Below, piece after piece: positions 1 to 9,375 of a stretch of DNA of 64,000 nucleotides. The notes beneath the pieces are model-generated. The model ran no database searches, had not been told where the DNA came from, and saw nothing but the letters and a program-made list of their open reading frames with translations. Made by a program: the position numbers and the translations under genes. The DNA lies in the NCBI GenBank assembly GCA_030272155.1, contig CP126206.1, positions 4,262,001-4,326,000 on the forward strand, read 5' to 3'. How positions within the stretch are numbered: the first letter of the stretch is position 1; the number at the start of each line of letters is the position of its first letter. The DNA comes from Tetradesmus obliquus (Eukaryota > Chlorophyta > Chlorophyceae > Sphaeropleales > Scenedesmaceae).

Positions 1-2243
1 AGCCAGGCGGGATGGAGCACTGCCAACTTCTTCTCCCACCACCAGGAGGCGCTGCACACGGTGCGGCGTTGTTTGCTTGTTCCATCCATATGTGTGTTTA
101 TTGGCCGTCTTTGCCTGTTGGTGCAACACGCCCAACTTGCCGCCCCCAGGGGCTGCACATGGTGCTTCTCGCTCTGCTGTTGCTGTGTGGGACTGCGCTG
201 CGGTGAGCTGGAGTGGAGTGTGTAAAGTTGATGCACCTGTTGCAACAGGGGCAACATGGGCGTGGCTTATGCTGCTGCTGCCTTTCCTGCTCCTGCTGCT
301 GCCGCTGCTGCTGCTGCTGCAGTTCACCTTCCTGCTGGATGATGTAGGCGTGCCTGCCAACTACCGCCACATGGAGGGCTTTGGCGTGCACACCTTCATG
401 CTGCTGAGCAAGGCTGGCAAGGAGACGCTGGTCAAGTTCCACTGGAAGCCAACATGCGGTGAGTGGCGCTGCTGCTGCTGCTTTTGTTAGTGCTGCTGCT
501 GCTGCTACTGCTGTTCGTGTTTGCTGCTCAACAAAGCCGGCAAGGAGACGCTGGTCAAGTTCCACTGGAAGCCTACTTGCGGTGAGTACAGTGCGGCTGC
601 TGCTGCTATTGTTAGTGCTGCTGCTTCTGCTGCTGCTGCTGCTGCTGTTGGTGTTTGCTGCTGAGCAAATGTGGGCAAGGAGACGCTGGTGAAGTTCCAC
701 TGGAAGCCTACTTGCGGTGAAGGCTGCTGCGGGTGTTTGTTTTGGTGCTGCTGCTGTTGGTGACGGTGATGGTGCTCGGTGCTCGTCAAGATCCACTGGA
801 TTCTTACCTACCGCGAGGGCTGCTGCTGCTGCGTGCCACTGCCGCCGTAGAAACAGCGAAGTCCTGCTGTCTCTTGTCTTGACACTCCTGCTGCTGCTGC
901 TGCTGCTGCTGTTTGTAACCGCAGGCGTGAAGTGCCTGCTGGAGGACGAGGCGGTGGTGGTGGGCGGCAGCAACCACAGCCACGCCACACAGGACCTGTA
1001 CGATGCCATCGCTGCCGGGGACTACCCCGAGTGGAGGCTGTTCATCCAGACCATGGACCCCGCAGACCAGGACAAGTGAGTGCAGGGGGTGTTACTTTCC
1101 AATCATGTTATTTCAGCAGGGACATACTATGTAAAGGTTCTGCTGCCGGGGACTACCCCGAGTGGCGGCTGTTCATCCAGACCATGGACCCCACAGACCA
1201 GGACAAGTGAGTTTGATATTCAAACACATTTGTATAGCCCTGCACCCAAGTTTGACCATGTTTGACCAGGTTGGGACTTGAACCCCCAGTCGTGACCGAA
1301 ATCCAGCACCGTTTTGCGCTGCAGCCTTGGATCTGACCCGCACTCTTGACCGTCTTTGACCATGTTTGACCGCAGGTTTGACTTTGACCCGCTGGACGTG
1401 ACCAAGACGTGGCTCGAGGACCGCTTCCCCCTGCAGCCTGTGGGCCGCATGGTGCTGCACTTTCCTCACCCCTGCCTGCCAACCATGTTTGACCGTTCTT
1501 TGACCATGGTTGTCTGTGTTTGACCGCAGGTTTGACTTTGACCCGCTGGACGTGACCAAGACGTGGCCCGAGGACCGCTTCCCCCTGCAGCCTGTGGGCC
1601 GCATGGCAGCACTTTCCTCACCCCTGCCTGCCAACCATATTTGACCGTTCTTTGACCATGGTTGTCTGTGTTTGACCGCAGGTTTGACTTTGACCCGCTG
1701 GACGTTACCAAGACGTGGCCCGAGGACCGCTTCCCGCTGCAGCCCGTGGGCCGCATGGTGCTGCCTGCACTTTCCTCACCCCTGCCTGCCATATTTGACC
1801 GTTCTTTGACCATGGTTGTCTGTGTTTGACCGCAGGTTTGACTTTGACCCGCTGGATGTGACCAAGACGTGGCCCGAGGACCGCTTCCCGCTGCAGCCCG
1901 TGGGCCGCATGGTGCTCAACCGCAACCCCGACAACTTCTTCAATGACAACGAGCAGCTGGCCTTCTGCCCTGCACTGGTGGTGCCAGGTGTGTGCTGCTG
2001 CTGCTGCTGCTGCTGCACTCTTTGGGGCGAGTAGGGGTTGCTAGTGCTGTAAGGACAGGCGCTGTTTCATTGTTAACGAGCAGCTGGCCTTCTGCCCCGC
2101 ACTGGTGGTGCCAAGTGCGTGCTGCTGCTGCTGTCGTGGCTGCCGAGGTGTTTTGACGGTGCCTGGAAGTGTTTAGCACACAATGTGTGCTGCAGTGCAG
2201 CTCAGACTTGGTTCTGCAGCCTTAGCTTTGGTATTCTCATCTG

Positions 2244-2278
<35 letters not shown>

Positions 2279-2333
2279 AGGCATCACCTACAGCGACGAC
2301 AAGTTGCTGCAGACACACATCTCATCTTACCTG

Positions 2334-2369
<36 letters not shown>

Positions 2370-2751
2370 AAACCCGCAGGCATCACGTACAGCGACGACA
2401 AGCTGCTGCAGACGCGCATCTTCAGCTACGCAGACACGCAGCGCCACAGGCTGGGGCCCAACTACCTGCAGGTGCGCGTGTGTTGCACTGATTTGTTTGT
2501 TTAATGTGTTTGGTTGGGGTTTGGCAGGAAGGATTTGGCAAGCAGCAGCACCACAGGCTGGAATCCAACTTGGGCCCAGGCAGCTACACCACCTGCAGGT
2601 AGCAATGCCTTGGAGCCCAGCACAACCAGCCAGCCAGCCAGCCAGCGACTGCTTCAAAGGCACGCCGCATTGCATACCCATGGATGGCCACAGCAGTTTG
2701 CCTTGCTGCACCTGCGCTGCTGCCAACTTTCATGTACTGCTGTTCCTTCCT

Positions 2752-2791
<40 letters not shown>

Positions 2792-4320
2792 AGATCCCCG
2801 TGAACGCGCCGCAGTGTGCGCACCACAACAACCACCATGACGGCTTCATGAACTTCATGCACAGGGACAGCGAGGTCAACTACTTCCCCAGCAGGTGAGA
2901 ACTTTGCGGTGGCTTGGTAAACTTCACAATGGCTTTGTGAACTTCATGCTGGCTTCATGAACTTCATGCACAGGGACAGCGAGGTCGACTACATGCGGGT
3001 CCTGGCAGCATGTCAGGTTGTGATTTAAATTAATCTCATTGTGTTTTCTTATCTCAGTGTGCCCGTCTTATCGCCGCAGGTTTGACCCTGTGCGCCACGC
3101 TGCGCCCACGCCCATGAACAAGGCAGCGCTTGCCGGCCGCTGCGAGCGCGCAGTCCTTGCCAAGGAGAACAACTTGTGCTTCACTCCAAACCCTCTGCTA
3201 CATTGCACTCATTCCTTGGCCCACTGTGAATTTCCCTCACCCTGTAGGTTTGACCCTGTGCGCCACGCCGCCCCGACGCCCATGAACAAGGCAGCGCTTG
3301 CCGGCCGCCGCGAGCGCGCTGTCCTGGCCAAGGAGAATAACTTTGCGCAGCCTGGGCAGCGCTTCCGCAGCTGGGATGCTGCAAGGCAGGAGCGCTTCAT
3401 CGGGCGCATGGCGGATATTTTGCTGGACAAGCGCTGCACACAGGTGGGGCGAGGGTTTAGGAACTCAGGGATCAAGGCTTACGGCTTTAGGGTTTTGTGA
3501 GTCGGGCGAGGGTGTTGGGGTGCAGGGTGCGCTTCCGCAGCTGGGACGCTGCACGCCAGGAGCGCTTCATCGGGCGCATGGCGGATATTTTGCTGGTCAA
3601 GCGCTGCACGTGCTGGTGCGGCAAGGGTGTAGGCCGGTTGGTGCTGAAAGTCAAAGGCTTGAGGGTTTTGTGAGTCGGGCGAGGGTCTTAGGGTGTAGGG
3701 TGCGCAAGGCAGCTCGGATGCTGCACGGCAGGAGCGCTTCATTATAATAACACTGCAGGACCGCCGCATCTGGGTGGGCCACTGGAGGCAGGCAGACATG
3801 GCCCTCCTATAGCCACCAAGTTTAACTTGATAAAACCCTGTTCAGGTTTGTTTTTCCAACCCTGCAGGAGTTCCGCCGCATCTGGGTGGGCTACTGGAGC
3901 CAGGCAGACGCAGCCATTTCATCTCCCCTTACGCAACCCTGCACCACACAACCTGAACCCCTTTGTTCCTGTTGCACACCCTTGCAGGAGATTTGCCGCA
4001 TCTGGGTGGGCCACTGGAGCCAGGCAGAGATGGCCCAAGTTCATACATAAACCTGAGTCATCCAAACCCTGAACATTTCGTGTGTTATTTCAACCCTGCA
4101 GGAGATCTGCCGCATCTGGGTGGGCTACTGGATTCAGGCTGACGCGCCCCTCTTTCACCTCTTATAATGTTGGTACTACAAAACCCCAACGTAATGCAAA
4201 TATCTAATGTCTTCATCTGTGCAGGAGATCCGCCGCATCTGGGTGGGCTACTGGAGCCAGGCTGACAGCCAGCTGGGCCAGCGCCTGGCGGCTAAGCTGC
4301 AGGCGGGAGGCGCGCTGTGA
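1..4320 (+). CDS. CAT: Catalase, plant-type heme catalase, 5' end outside window
   Basis: Decomposes H2O2 to water and oxygen, normally in peroxisomes. The exons that keep one frame are 1-60, 323-458, 925-1075, 1836-1987, 2380-2471, 2794-2894, 3248-3443 and 4225-4320, total 984 nt: 327 residues plus TGA. Seen: [10 protein letters not shown], the [18 protein letters not shown] stretch, [47 protein letters not shown], the proximal heme motif [12 protein letters not shown] (Tyr ligand, exon 5), [26 protein letters not shown] and a final [13 protein letters not shown]. Plant catalases are about 490 residues, so roughly 165, including the distal His/Asn, lie upstream of base 1. The protein ends in GGAL, with no classical SKL. 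Donors are gtgagt-like; several acceptors sit at the end of CTG tracts. Nearly every intron contains partial copies of its flanking exons (listed separately). The family call is certain. The exact choice among duplicated exon starts rests on frame and completeness. Confidence 0.95.
521..816 (+). repeat. Three donor-side echoes of catalase exon 2
   Basis: Inside the intron after exon 2 (donor at 459) the end of that exon recurs at 521-581 and 657-716, each followed by a GTGA donor-like sequence, and again in a decayed form near 783-816. They encode variants of [20 protein letters not shown]-rich sequence separates the copies. Confidence 0.85.
1144..1206 (+). repeat. Donor-side echo of catalase exon 3
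   Basis: Repeats the last about 60 nt of exon 3 ([14 protein letters not shown]-x-DQDK) with a second GTGAGT donor at 1207. The complete exon ends at 1075. The two copies differ at a few bases. Confidence 0.9.
1376..1835 (+). repeat. Three acceptor-side echoes of catalase exon 4
   Basis: Copies of the exon 4 start ([12 protein letters not shown]...) begin at 1376, 1530 and 1682, each directly after TTTGACCGCAG. The complete exon starts at 1836 after the same acceptor. The period is 152-154 bp, so intron and exon were duplicated together. Each decoy runs to about GRMVL and then passes into intron-like sequence. Confidence 0.92.
2075..2117 (+). repeat. Donor-side echo of catalase exon 4
   Basis: Repeats the [13 protein letters not shown] end of exon 4, about 90 bp downstream of the true donor at 1988. 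The donor position here reads TGCGTG and probably no longer works. Confidence 0.8.
2281..2322 (+). repeat. Acceptor-side echo of catalase exon 5
   Basis: [12 protein letters not shown] is encoded after a (CTG)nCAG acceptor ending at 2280. The copy then diverges and lacks the heme-ligand Tyr motif. The complete exon 5 starts at 2380 after a second CTG tract. Confidence 0.85.
2541..2599 (+). repeat. Donor-side echo of catalase exon 5
   Basis: Resembles the exon 5 end (CACAGGCTGG...CCTGCAG) with a short internal insertion, followed by GTAGCA at 2600. It is weaker than the other echoes. Confidence 0.6.
2917..2992 (+). repeat. Donor-side echoes of catalase exon 6
   Basis: GGCTTCATGAACTTCATGC and the following ACAGGGACAGCGAGGTC segment recur after the donor at 2895. 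A shorter degenerate copy lies at 2917-2950 and a longer one at about 2951-2992. Confidence 0.75.
3080..3172 (+). repeat. Acceptor-side echo of catalase exon 7
   Basis: Encodes [20 protein letters not shown] and then [10 protein letters not shown] after a GCCGCAG acceptor, nearly identical to the complete exon starting at 3248. It stops matching at the codons where the complete exon reads through to FAQPG. Confidence 0.9.
3525..3745 (+). repeat. Two donor-side echoes of catalase exon 7
   Basis: A segment encoding [20 protein letters not shown] recurs at about 3531-3608. A decayed copy lies at about 3697-3740. Both follow the exon 7 donor at 3444, and both lie among GGGTTTAGG-type sequence. 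Confidence 0.8.
3759..4143 (+). repeat. Four acceptor-side echoes of catalase terminal exon
   Basis: Copies of the start of exon 8 (variants of [14 protein letters not shown]) begin at 3759, 3868, 3988 and 4102, each after a CTGCAG or TTGCAG acceptor. The complete exon follows at 4225. Spacing is 109-123 bp. The decoys have substitutions (for example F or C for the second residue pair), so they are not recent identical copies. Confidence 0.92.
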
Positions 4321-4362
4321 GGCGGCAGCAGCAGCAGCAGCGAAGTATGATGTGCAGCTGCG

Positions 4363-4572
4363 ACAGGCGTGGCCGCAAAGCTGCAGGCGGGCGGCGCGCT
4401 GTGAAGCGCAATTTGTGATCTACAGCTGGGCTAGCGCCTGGCAGCTGCAAGCTGCAGGCTGGCGGCGCGCTTTGAAGCAGCAGCGTCGACAGCAGCAGCA
4501 GCGGTGATGTGTTGAGGTGTAGCTGGCCAGCGCCTGGCAGCCAAGCTGCAGGGTGGGCGGCGCGCTGTGAGG
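4363..4572 (+). repeat. Three post-stop echoes of the catalase C-terminus
   Basis: After the stop at 4318-4320 the last codons ([10 protein letters not shown]-stop) recur at about 4369-4404, 4429-4474 and 4524-4571, in decayed form. They would lie in the 3' UTR. Confidence 0.8.
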
Positions 4573-4586
4573 CTGCAGCAGTGATG

Positions 4587-4591
4587 TGTAA
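4587..4591 (+). terminator. Candidate polyadenylation signal TGTAA
   Basis: TGTAA is the usual chlorophyte poly(A) signal. This is the first one after the last catalase tail echo. Further TGTAA sites are near 4755 and 4903, so the choice is uncertain. Confidence 0.3.
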
Positions 4592-5174
4592 CGTGTGATG
4601 GTACGTGGTGGTGTTGCGTTGAGGTGTTGTTTGGTTGTATGGTGCGGTGATGGTGTTCAGTGTTGCAAGCTTGGTGAAAGGATGGTGGATGAAGCTGCAA
4701 TGCCAGCGATGTGTTTGTTTCTTTGTTGGTGGTATTACGGCAGCATGTATGTGTTATGTAAGCAGGTGTGTGCAGTTCCACAGGTATGCAGGCTGACTAG
4801 GCCTACCTGCTTGGCTGTTTTCAGGCGCAGTGCCTGCCATGCCATCAGGCTGATGGTGCTGTACGCTCAGGTTTGATGTTGTTTGTTCAGCCAGCCTGGG
4901 ATGTGTAAAAGGACGATGTACACGGCTTCAGGATTTTGAAAAACCGTGGTGAATGCATAACTGCGCATTCAACACCTAAAGCCAGTAACATCACACTACA
5001 CACTCCAGATGACTGAAACATAATCCTGCAACCTCACGGCTGTGAAGTCACAAATCTGAACCTGAACACACTATGCAACCTTCGCAAAATCAACATTGCC
5101 AGAACTGTCGAGATGCTTAATCGCACCACACCACAGTGCACTCACGCAACTGCGTCACCAGTAGCCACTGCGAG
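4592..5174. other. Catalase 3' flank, no gene seen
   Basis: No supported ORF. It contains the left copy of a 51-bp direct repeat (4856-4906) and is otherwise unremarkable. Confidence 0.5.
4856..4906 (+). repeat. 51-bp direct repeat, left copy
   Basis: Matches 8498-8548 at about 46 of 51 positions, both containing GTTCAGCCAGCCTGGGATGT. The two copies bracket the retroelement remnant. A shorter third relative (GTTTGTTCAGCCAG) lies near 8780. Confidence 0.8.
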
Positions 5175-5489
5175 CTAACGCGCATTGCACTTGCAGTGCC
5201 GCAGCTGCTTGTGGCACTTCACAAGCTGATCCTTGAGCTGCTGCTCCCTTTCAGCACTCTGCTGCAGCTGCTCTCTCAGCCCATCATTCACTGCTTTGAG
5301 AGCTCCCACCTGCATGCTCATGTCTGAGATCTTGCCCCACTTGTCATCCACATCCTTGCGGTGCACCAGATACTCCTGGCTGCTGTGCTGCAGCATGAGG
5401 CGGATGGAGCGGTGGTCTTCTGCAGCTGGCACAGGCACTGACACTGGCGCGCCTGCTGTCATAGCGAAGCCACTTGCTGGCAGCAGCAA
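5175..5489 (-). CDS. Short coiled-coil ORF
   Basis: 104 residues. The C-terminal half (KWGKISDMSMQVGALKAVND and on through EQLQQSAEREQQLKDQL) has heptad-like spacing typical of a coiled coil. It overlaps the end of the preceding ORF in another frame. No family is recognised, and the relation to the neighbouring ORF is unresolved. Confidence 0.4.
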   Translation of the reverse strand: MLLPASGFAMTAGAPVSVPVPAAEDHRSIRLMLQHSSQEYLVHRKDVDDKWGKISDMSMQVGALKAVNDGLREQLQQSAEREQQLKDQLVKCHKQLRHCKCNAR

Positions 5490-6454
5490 TGCTGCTGTGC
5501 ACAGCCCAGTGGTGTCACTGCTGCTGCTGCTGCTGAATGTACTGCAGCCTCTGCCGGCTGCAGCCGCTTGCTGGGCACATTTGACAGCAGAGCCCCACTG
5601 CGCTTGCCAGGGGTCATTGGGTGCACCACTGCTGGTGCTGGTACTGCTGCTGCAGCTGCAACTCCTGCAACTGACTGCTGCTGCTGCTGCTCCTGCTGGT
5701 CACGGTCTCGCTGCAGCTGGCGAGTTTCTGCCTGTTTGGTGAAGCTGTATGGGTTGCAGATCGACTGCTTCCAGAGCGCATGGCGCAGCTGCGCGCTGTT
5801 CTCCGGAGTGGCACCTGCCCCAAAGCTCAGGGTGAGTTTGCCCAGGGCTTTGCAGTCTGTCATGCTGGTGATGTGGTTGATGGTGCCATGCAGCACACAG
5901 AACTTTGGAGGTGGCTGGCCAAAGCCCCCTCTGCACCTGAGCAGGGAGCCTGCACCTGAGTTGTAGTCTGCCCTAGCCTTTGCCAGCAGCAGGCGGATGT
6001 CACTGCCCTCAACGCATAAGTTCTCCTCCGCATACTGCAGCATGCTCTTGGCTGTGGCGCGTACTTGATCGAAAGGAAAGCTTGCTGCTCCCCACGTCAG
6101 CTGCACCGTTGCCTGCACATACTGCTGCCCTGCCGGGTGCTCGAGGAAGGGCTGGCTCATGAAGTCATCGGCCTTTGTGCAGGCTGGGAAACCGGTACCT
6201 GCAGGGTACAGCTTTACTGCTGAGGAGCCGCTGCCAACTGTCACGAGCTGGTGGTGCTGCTGCGCAGGTGCTGGCGCAGGCTCCTCAAGCTGTCCCTGGA
6301 ACTGCTGAGCATCCTCTTCTGCATCATCCTGATGGCTCTGCGCTGTGTCCTGCTCTGCCAGCATCCTGTGCTGCAGCCGCCTTTTTACACTGCTGTCTTC
6401 ACTACATGACAGGTTGATGCGCTCTGAGGCGGTTTGTTCCTCGGTGTCTGCCAT
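5459..6454 (-). CDS. Uncharacterised Gln-rich protein downstream of integrase
   Basis: Open from an upstream ATG at 6499; the start at 6454 (MADTEEQTASERIN) looks more natural. It has an acidic N-terminal part, a globular middle (QATVQLTWGAASFPFDQVRA, then GGFGQPPPKFCVLHGTINHI) and a Gln/Ala-rich tail. I recognise no family. It has the same strand as the integrase and begins about 220-265 bp after the integrase stop, so it may be an accessory ORF of the element or an unrelated host gene. Confidence 0.5.
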   Translation of the reverse strand: MADTEEQTASERINLSCSEDSSVKRRLQHRMLAEQDTAQSHQDDAEEDAQQFQGQLEEPAPAPAQQHHQLVTVGSGSSAVKLYPAGTGFPACTKADDFMSQPFLEHPAGQQYVQATVQLTWGAASFPFDQVRATAKSMLQYAEENLCVEGSDIRLLLAKARADYNSGAGSLLRCRGGFGQPPPKFCVLHGTINHITSMTDCKALGKLTLSFGAGATPENSAQLRHALWKQSICNPYSFTKQAETRQLQRDRDQQEQQQQQSVAGVAAAAAVPAPAVVHPMTPGKRSGALLSNVPSKRLQPAEAAVHSAAAAAVTPLGCAQQHCCCQQVASL

Positions 6455-6718
6455 ACCTGCTGGCATACAGAGCAGTAGCAGACAGGAAGTGGCAGCCATA
6501 AGGATAGTTTAGCTTTGCGGAGTTTCTTTTTTTGTTTGTTTGTGCTTTGGGCATGTGCTGCCTGTCAGCATTTGCTGTCGGGTCGCACTGCTGACTCACA
6601 TCTGCTGAGGTTCTCATTGCTAGACTGCTATTGCTGCTCGCTGCAGCTGTTGCTGCACTGCCAGGCGCAGGCACCCCGCTGCTGCTGGTGGTGGTAGCCT
6701 GGCAGTGTTGTAGGTGGC

Positions 6719-8458
6719 TCATATTGAGATGCTTTGCCTGGCAAACGCTGCGTCATTGGGCAGCGTGATGCCTGCAGGCAGTACAGCATTGGGCGGTTGC
6801 AGGTGCTTCTTAGCCTCAGCAACTGTGTATTGATAAATGTCGCCATCCTCAAAATACACGTCGTAGTAGCGTGGGCGGCGCTGTTCGCCCATGTAGTGCA
6901 GCCTGCCCCAGAAAGGACGCGGTTTGTTTGTGCTGCGATCCCTGAAGCTCTGCTTGATGAGGCGGCCATGCAGCTGACCCGCCGTTGAATCACGTTGCCT
7001 CATTGCTTTGTCAGGGAACAGGTTGGGTGCTGCATCAAGTGCCTGCTGCGTTTTGCGCTGTACTGCAGCGGACTGAAGCTGTGCAGCTGTAATGCCGTCT
7101 GACACGCACCTTGGGCAAAGCCAGTCGCCATCCGGCACTGCCGTCAGCTTGGGATCAAGACACTTCATGTGCCAGCCTACATCGCAGTAGTCGCAGAGCA
7201 GGATTGCATCTTCTTGAGTTGATGTGGGGGAGTTGCAGGATTCGCACACTATCTCAGCAGGTTTGTCTGCCAGTGTGGGGTCTATGGTTGCGTCGATGCC
7301 AGGCAGGTGGCAGGGTGCGCACTGTGACATGTGCCTGTCAGTTGTGCGGCCGCATCGGCCCTGCAGGATGAGGCGCCCTGATGGCCTGACTTCGGTTACT
7401 CTGAGTATGGCAGGCTTGGCACGAGGCTGCAACGCACTGTGCGTGTTTGCGTACGCTGTGTACACAAAGTCGCCCACCTCAAACTTGGCGTGCTTGGGCT
7501 CATAGGTCCCTGAGCGGATGTGCGCGTAGCGCAGCGTGTCTCTGTGCTGCGCAATGGCCAGGTTGTTCATGGCTTCAGGGCAGATGCGCTTGGCCAGTTC
7601 CCTGCGGTGCAGCAGCGAGGCAGTTGCCGCATCGGGTGAGTCCAAGTTGATGGGCTCCTGCATTGCTTCAGCAGTTGCAGGTGGCACTACAGGTGTGTGT
7701 GCGTAGAGCAGCTCATAGGGGCTGTAGCCAGTGCTGCGCTGCGGGCTGCAGTTGTAGCCAAGCAGCAGCCATGGCACCTCCATGTCCCAGTCACGGGTGT
7801 TTTGGCGCTGCAAGCACACTTTCTTGAGAGCAGTTTTGACAATGTGAACGCTTTTCTCTGCTGCGCCGTTGGCTGCAGGATGGTTTGCTGATGTTGACCT
7901 GCTGTCTATTTTTGCATCAAGCAGTAGCTGCTCAAATGCTCCTGCCCATTCGCCGCCCCTGTCATGACAGCACTCCGCTATTGCCCCGTACTTGCCTAGG
8001 ACATGGTGCAGGAACGCATATGCTGTGCATTCAGGAGTCTTGTCTGCGATTGGCACAGCAATGATGTGCTTGCTGAAATGCTCAACTGCAATGAACAGGT
8101 ACTTGTGGCCCCTAGCAGTCTCTGGGAATGGCCCTGCTAGGTCCACCCCCCAGCGGTACATCAGACCTTTGATTGGCAAGGGCTGCAGCTCAGCTGGCTT
8201 GGCATTGAAAGTGGCACGAACACGGCTGCATTCCTTGCACGCACTCACCACAGATGCCGCGTCCGCCTGGATGCCATGCCACCACCAAGTGTGTAGCAGT
8301 AGCGCTGTGGTGCGGCGGATGCCAAAGTGCCCTGTGCGGTCGTGGCAGTCCTTGACTAGCTGCAGGCGCTCTGATGGTGGAGGTACCACGCGTGTGCTGT
8401 TGTCAGGCATTAGGCGCAGCACCTTGCCATCACGCCAAGTGTAGTATTGCAGCCTCAA
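6719..8458 (-). CDS. Retroelement integrase with C-terminal PHD finger and Tudor-like segment
   Basis: 579 residues. In order: a zinc-binding HHCC integrase N-domain (HDRTGHFGIRRTTALLLH, then CKECSR), an RNase-H-fold core with acidic residues in WGVDLAGPF, CHDRGGEW and NGAAEKS, and a C-terminal basic region. Then comes a PHD finger at about residues 403-452 (CESC, CDYC, HMKC, CPRC: the C4HC3 order). Last is a segment with FWGRLHYMGEQ and DVYFEDGDIYQY that resembles a Tudor-type fold. In the integrase family the core joins element DNA to host DNA. Chromatin-reading tails are known to guide integration in chromoviruses (there a chromodomain), and the PHD may do the same here (inference). Confidence 0.85.
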   Translation of the reverse strand: MRLQYYTWRDGKVLRLMPDNSTRVVPPPSERLQLVKDCHDRTGHFGIRRTTALLLHTWWWHGIQADAASVVSACKECSRVRATFNAKPAELQPLPIKGLMYRWGVDLAGPFPETARGHKYLFIAVEHFSKHIIAVPIADKTPECTAYAFLHHVLGKYGAIAECCHDRGGEWAGAFEQLLLDAKIDSRSTSANHPAANGAAEKSVHIVKTALKKVCLQRQNTRDWDMEVPWLLLGYNCSPQRSTGYSPYELLYAHTPVVPPATAEAMQEPINLDSPDAATASLLHRRELAKRICPEAMNNLAIAQHRDTLRYAHIRSGTYEPKHAKFEVGDFVYTAYANTHSALQPRAKPAILRVTEVRPSGRLILQGRCGRTTDRHMSQCAPCHLPGIDATIDPTLADKPAEIVCESCNSPTSTQEDAILLCDYCDVGWHMKCLDPKLTAVPDGDWLCPRCVSDGITAAQLQSAAVQRKTQQALDAAPNLFPDKAMRQRDSTAGQLHGRLIKQSFRDRSTNKPRPFWGRLHYMGEQRRPRYYDVYFEDGDIYQYTVAEAKKHLQPPNAVLPAGITLPNDAAFARQSISI

Positions 8459-8497
8459 ACCTCAAAAGCAATGCTGGACCAGAAGACCCCCGCCCAA

Positions 8498-8548
8498 GTG
8501 CTGTACGTTGAGGTTTTGTGTTGTTCGTTCAGCCAGCCTGGGATGTGT
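8498..8548 (+). repeat. 51-bp direct repeat, right copy
   Basis: Partner of 4856-4906. It does not start TG or end CA and is too long for a target duplication. It may be a host tandem duplication into which the retroelement inserted, or the remains of terminal repeats. Confidence 0.8.
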
Positions 8549-8879
8549 CAAGAGTTTCTGAGGTGCTGAGTCCAGGTTTGAACACAGCTGTTCGCAGATT
8601 GGATTGTGCAGCCTGCAGCTGTGCCGTAGCATACCAAGGGGGGGTGAGGGTTCAACAACTTCGGAGTTGCTTTTTGGGATAAGGCGGGCCGGGCCGGCGG
8701 CGAATGCACTGGTCACCACCCCACGGTGGGGCACCCCAAATCCTCACCTGTGGTGTTGGGTTCTGCCTGCTGTTGCTGTTTGTTCAGCCAGTTGTACACA
8801 ATGCGATTACGCTAAGCTAGTGACGCACTTGTAAGTCACTTGCAGCAGTCACATGCAGCAGACACTTGCAGGAGCAGTA
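8549..8879. other. Spacer between retroelement remnant and miniature LTR element
   Basis: No gene is seen. It contains a short GC-rich palindrome near 8713-8733 (CCACCCCACGGTGGGG). Confidence 0.4.
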
Positions 8880-8928
8880 TGTAACGAGGGAAAACTGGAT
8901 GTCATAGGAGGGATCGGACCCCGTTACA
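8880..8928 (-). repeat. 49-bp LTR (3' LTR on minus strand)
   Basis: TG...CA ends with 7-bp inverted termini. Identical to 9376-9424. Preceded by the CAGTA duplication. Confidence 0.88.
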
Positions 8929-9288
8929 ACTCCCCCCCACCTATTCTCTTAGCGATATCGCTAAGCATGACGGTCTTACTGGCCTACTCGACGTCCAGCG
9001 CACGGGAATCACCCCGTGGCGATGACCTCGAGTTACTTTCAGACATTCACACATCACGATAACTCTTTGAGCGTTGATGGGTCGTTTTCCACTCGTTTGT
9101 TCTTCCTGGCATTGGCTTTCTGCCCTAGCAGACCACCGTCGAGCGCGGCTATGCATGTCTGTACTGTAATGGGTGCCCCACATCTGTGGCGATCAACCCG
9201 CAGGGGTAGAGCCCTGCCATATGTCTTTGTTATGCACCCCAGCGAGCCTGTTGCCACCAGAGCGTCGCGGGAAACAACCGCCTCCAAG

Positions 9289-9358
9289 CCGGGTTCGAAC
9301 TCAGGACCTCGGGGCTGCGAGCCAGGTGACATACACCCCTCAGCTAAACCACCCCGCC
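9289..9358 (-). ncRNA. tRNA-like pol III promoter region inside the miniature LTR element
   Basis: On the minus strand an A-box-like TAGCTGAGGGG (9346-9336) and a B-box-like GAGTTCGAACCC (9302-9291) lie at normal tRNA distance. The T-arm and anticodon stem do not pair well in my reading, so this is a tRNA-derived promoter rather than a functional tRNA. The Cassandra family of TRIMs carries a 5S rRNA promoter in a comparable way. Confidence 0.6.
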
Positions 9359-9375
9359 CTTCTCAAGCTACCAAC

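Larger units (their letters stand above)
5175..8458 (-). mobile_element. LTR-type retroelement remnant (integrase plus accessory ORFs)
   Basis: The minus strand reads integrase (8458-6719), then a 330-350-residue ORF (6499-5459), then a coiled-coil ORF (5489-5175). No reverse transcriptase, RNase H, protease or gag is recognisable between the 51-bp flanking repeats, so the copy is incomplete. Whether the two small ORFs belong to the element or to a host gene cannot be settled here. The family is Ty3/gypsy-like by integrase type. Age: not datable without LTRs, but the integrase frame is open throughout, which argues against great age. Confidence 0.7.

Noticed and set aside
1376-4143. Real extra catalase exons giving a longer protein
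   Set aside because: Including any decoy would repeat the same protein segment and, in most cases, break the phase. Catalases of known length match the single-copy model.
9289-9358. Functional tRNA gene
   Set aside because: A and B boxes are present, but stems do not pair well and it lies inside a mobile element. Called tRNA-like only.
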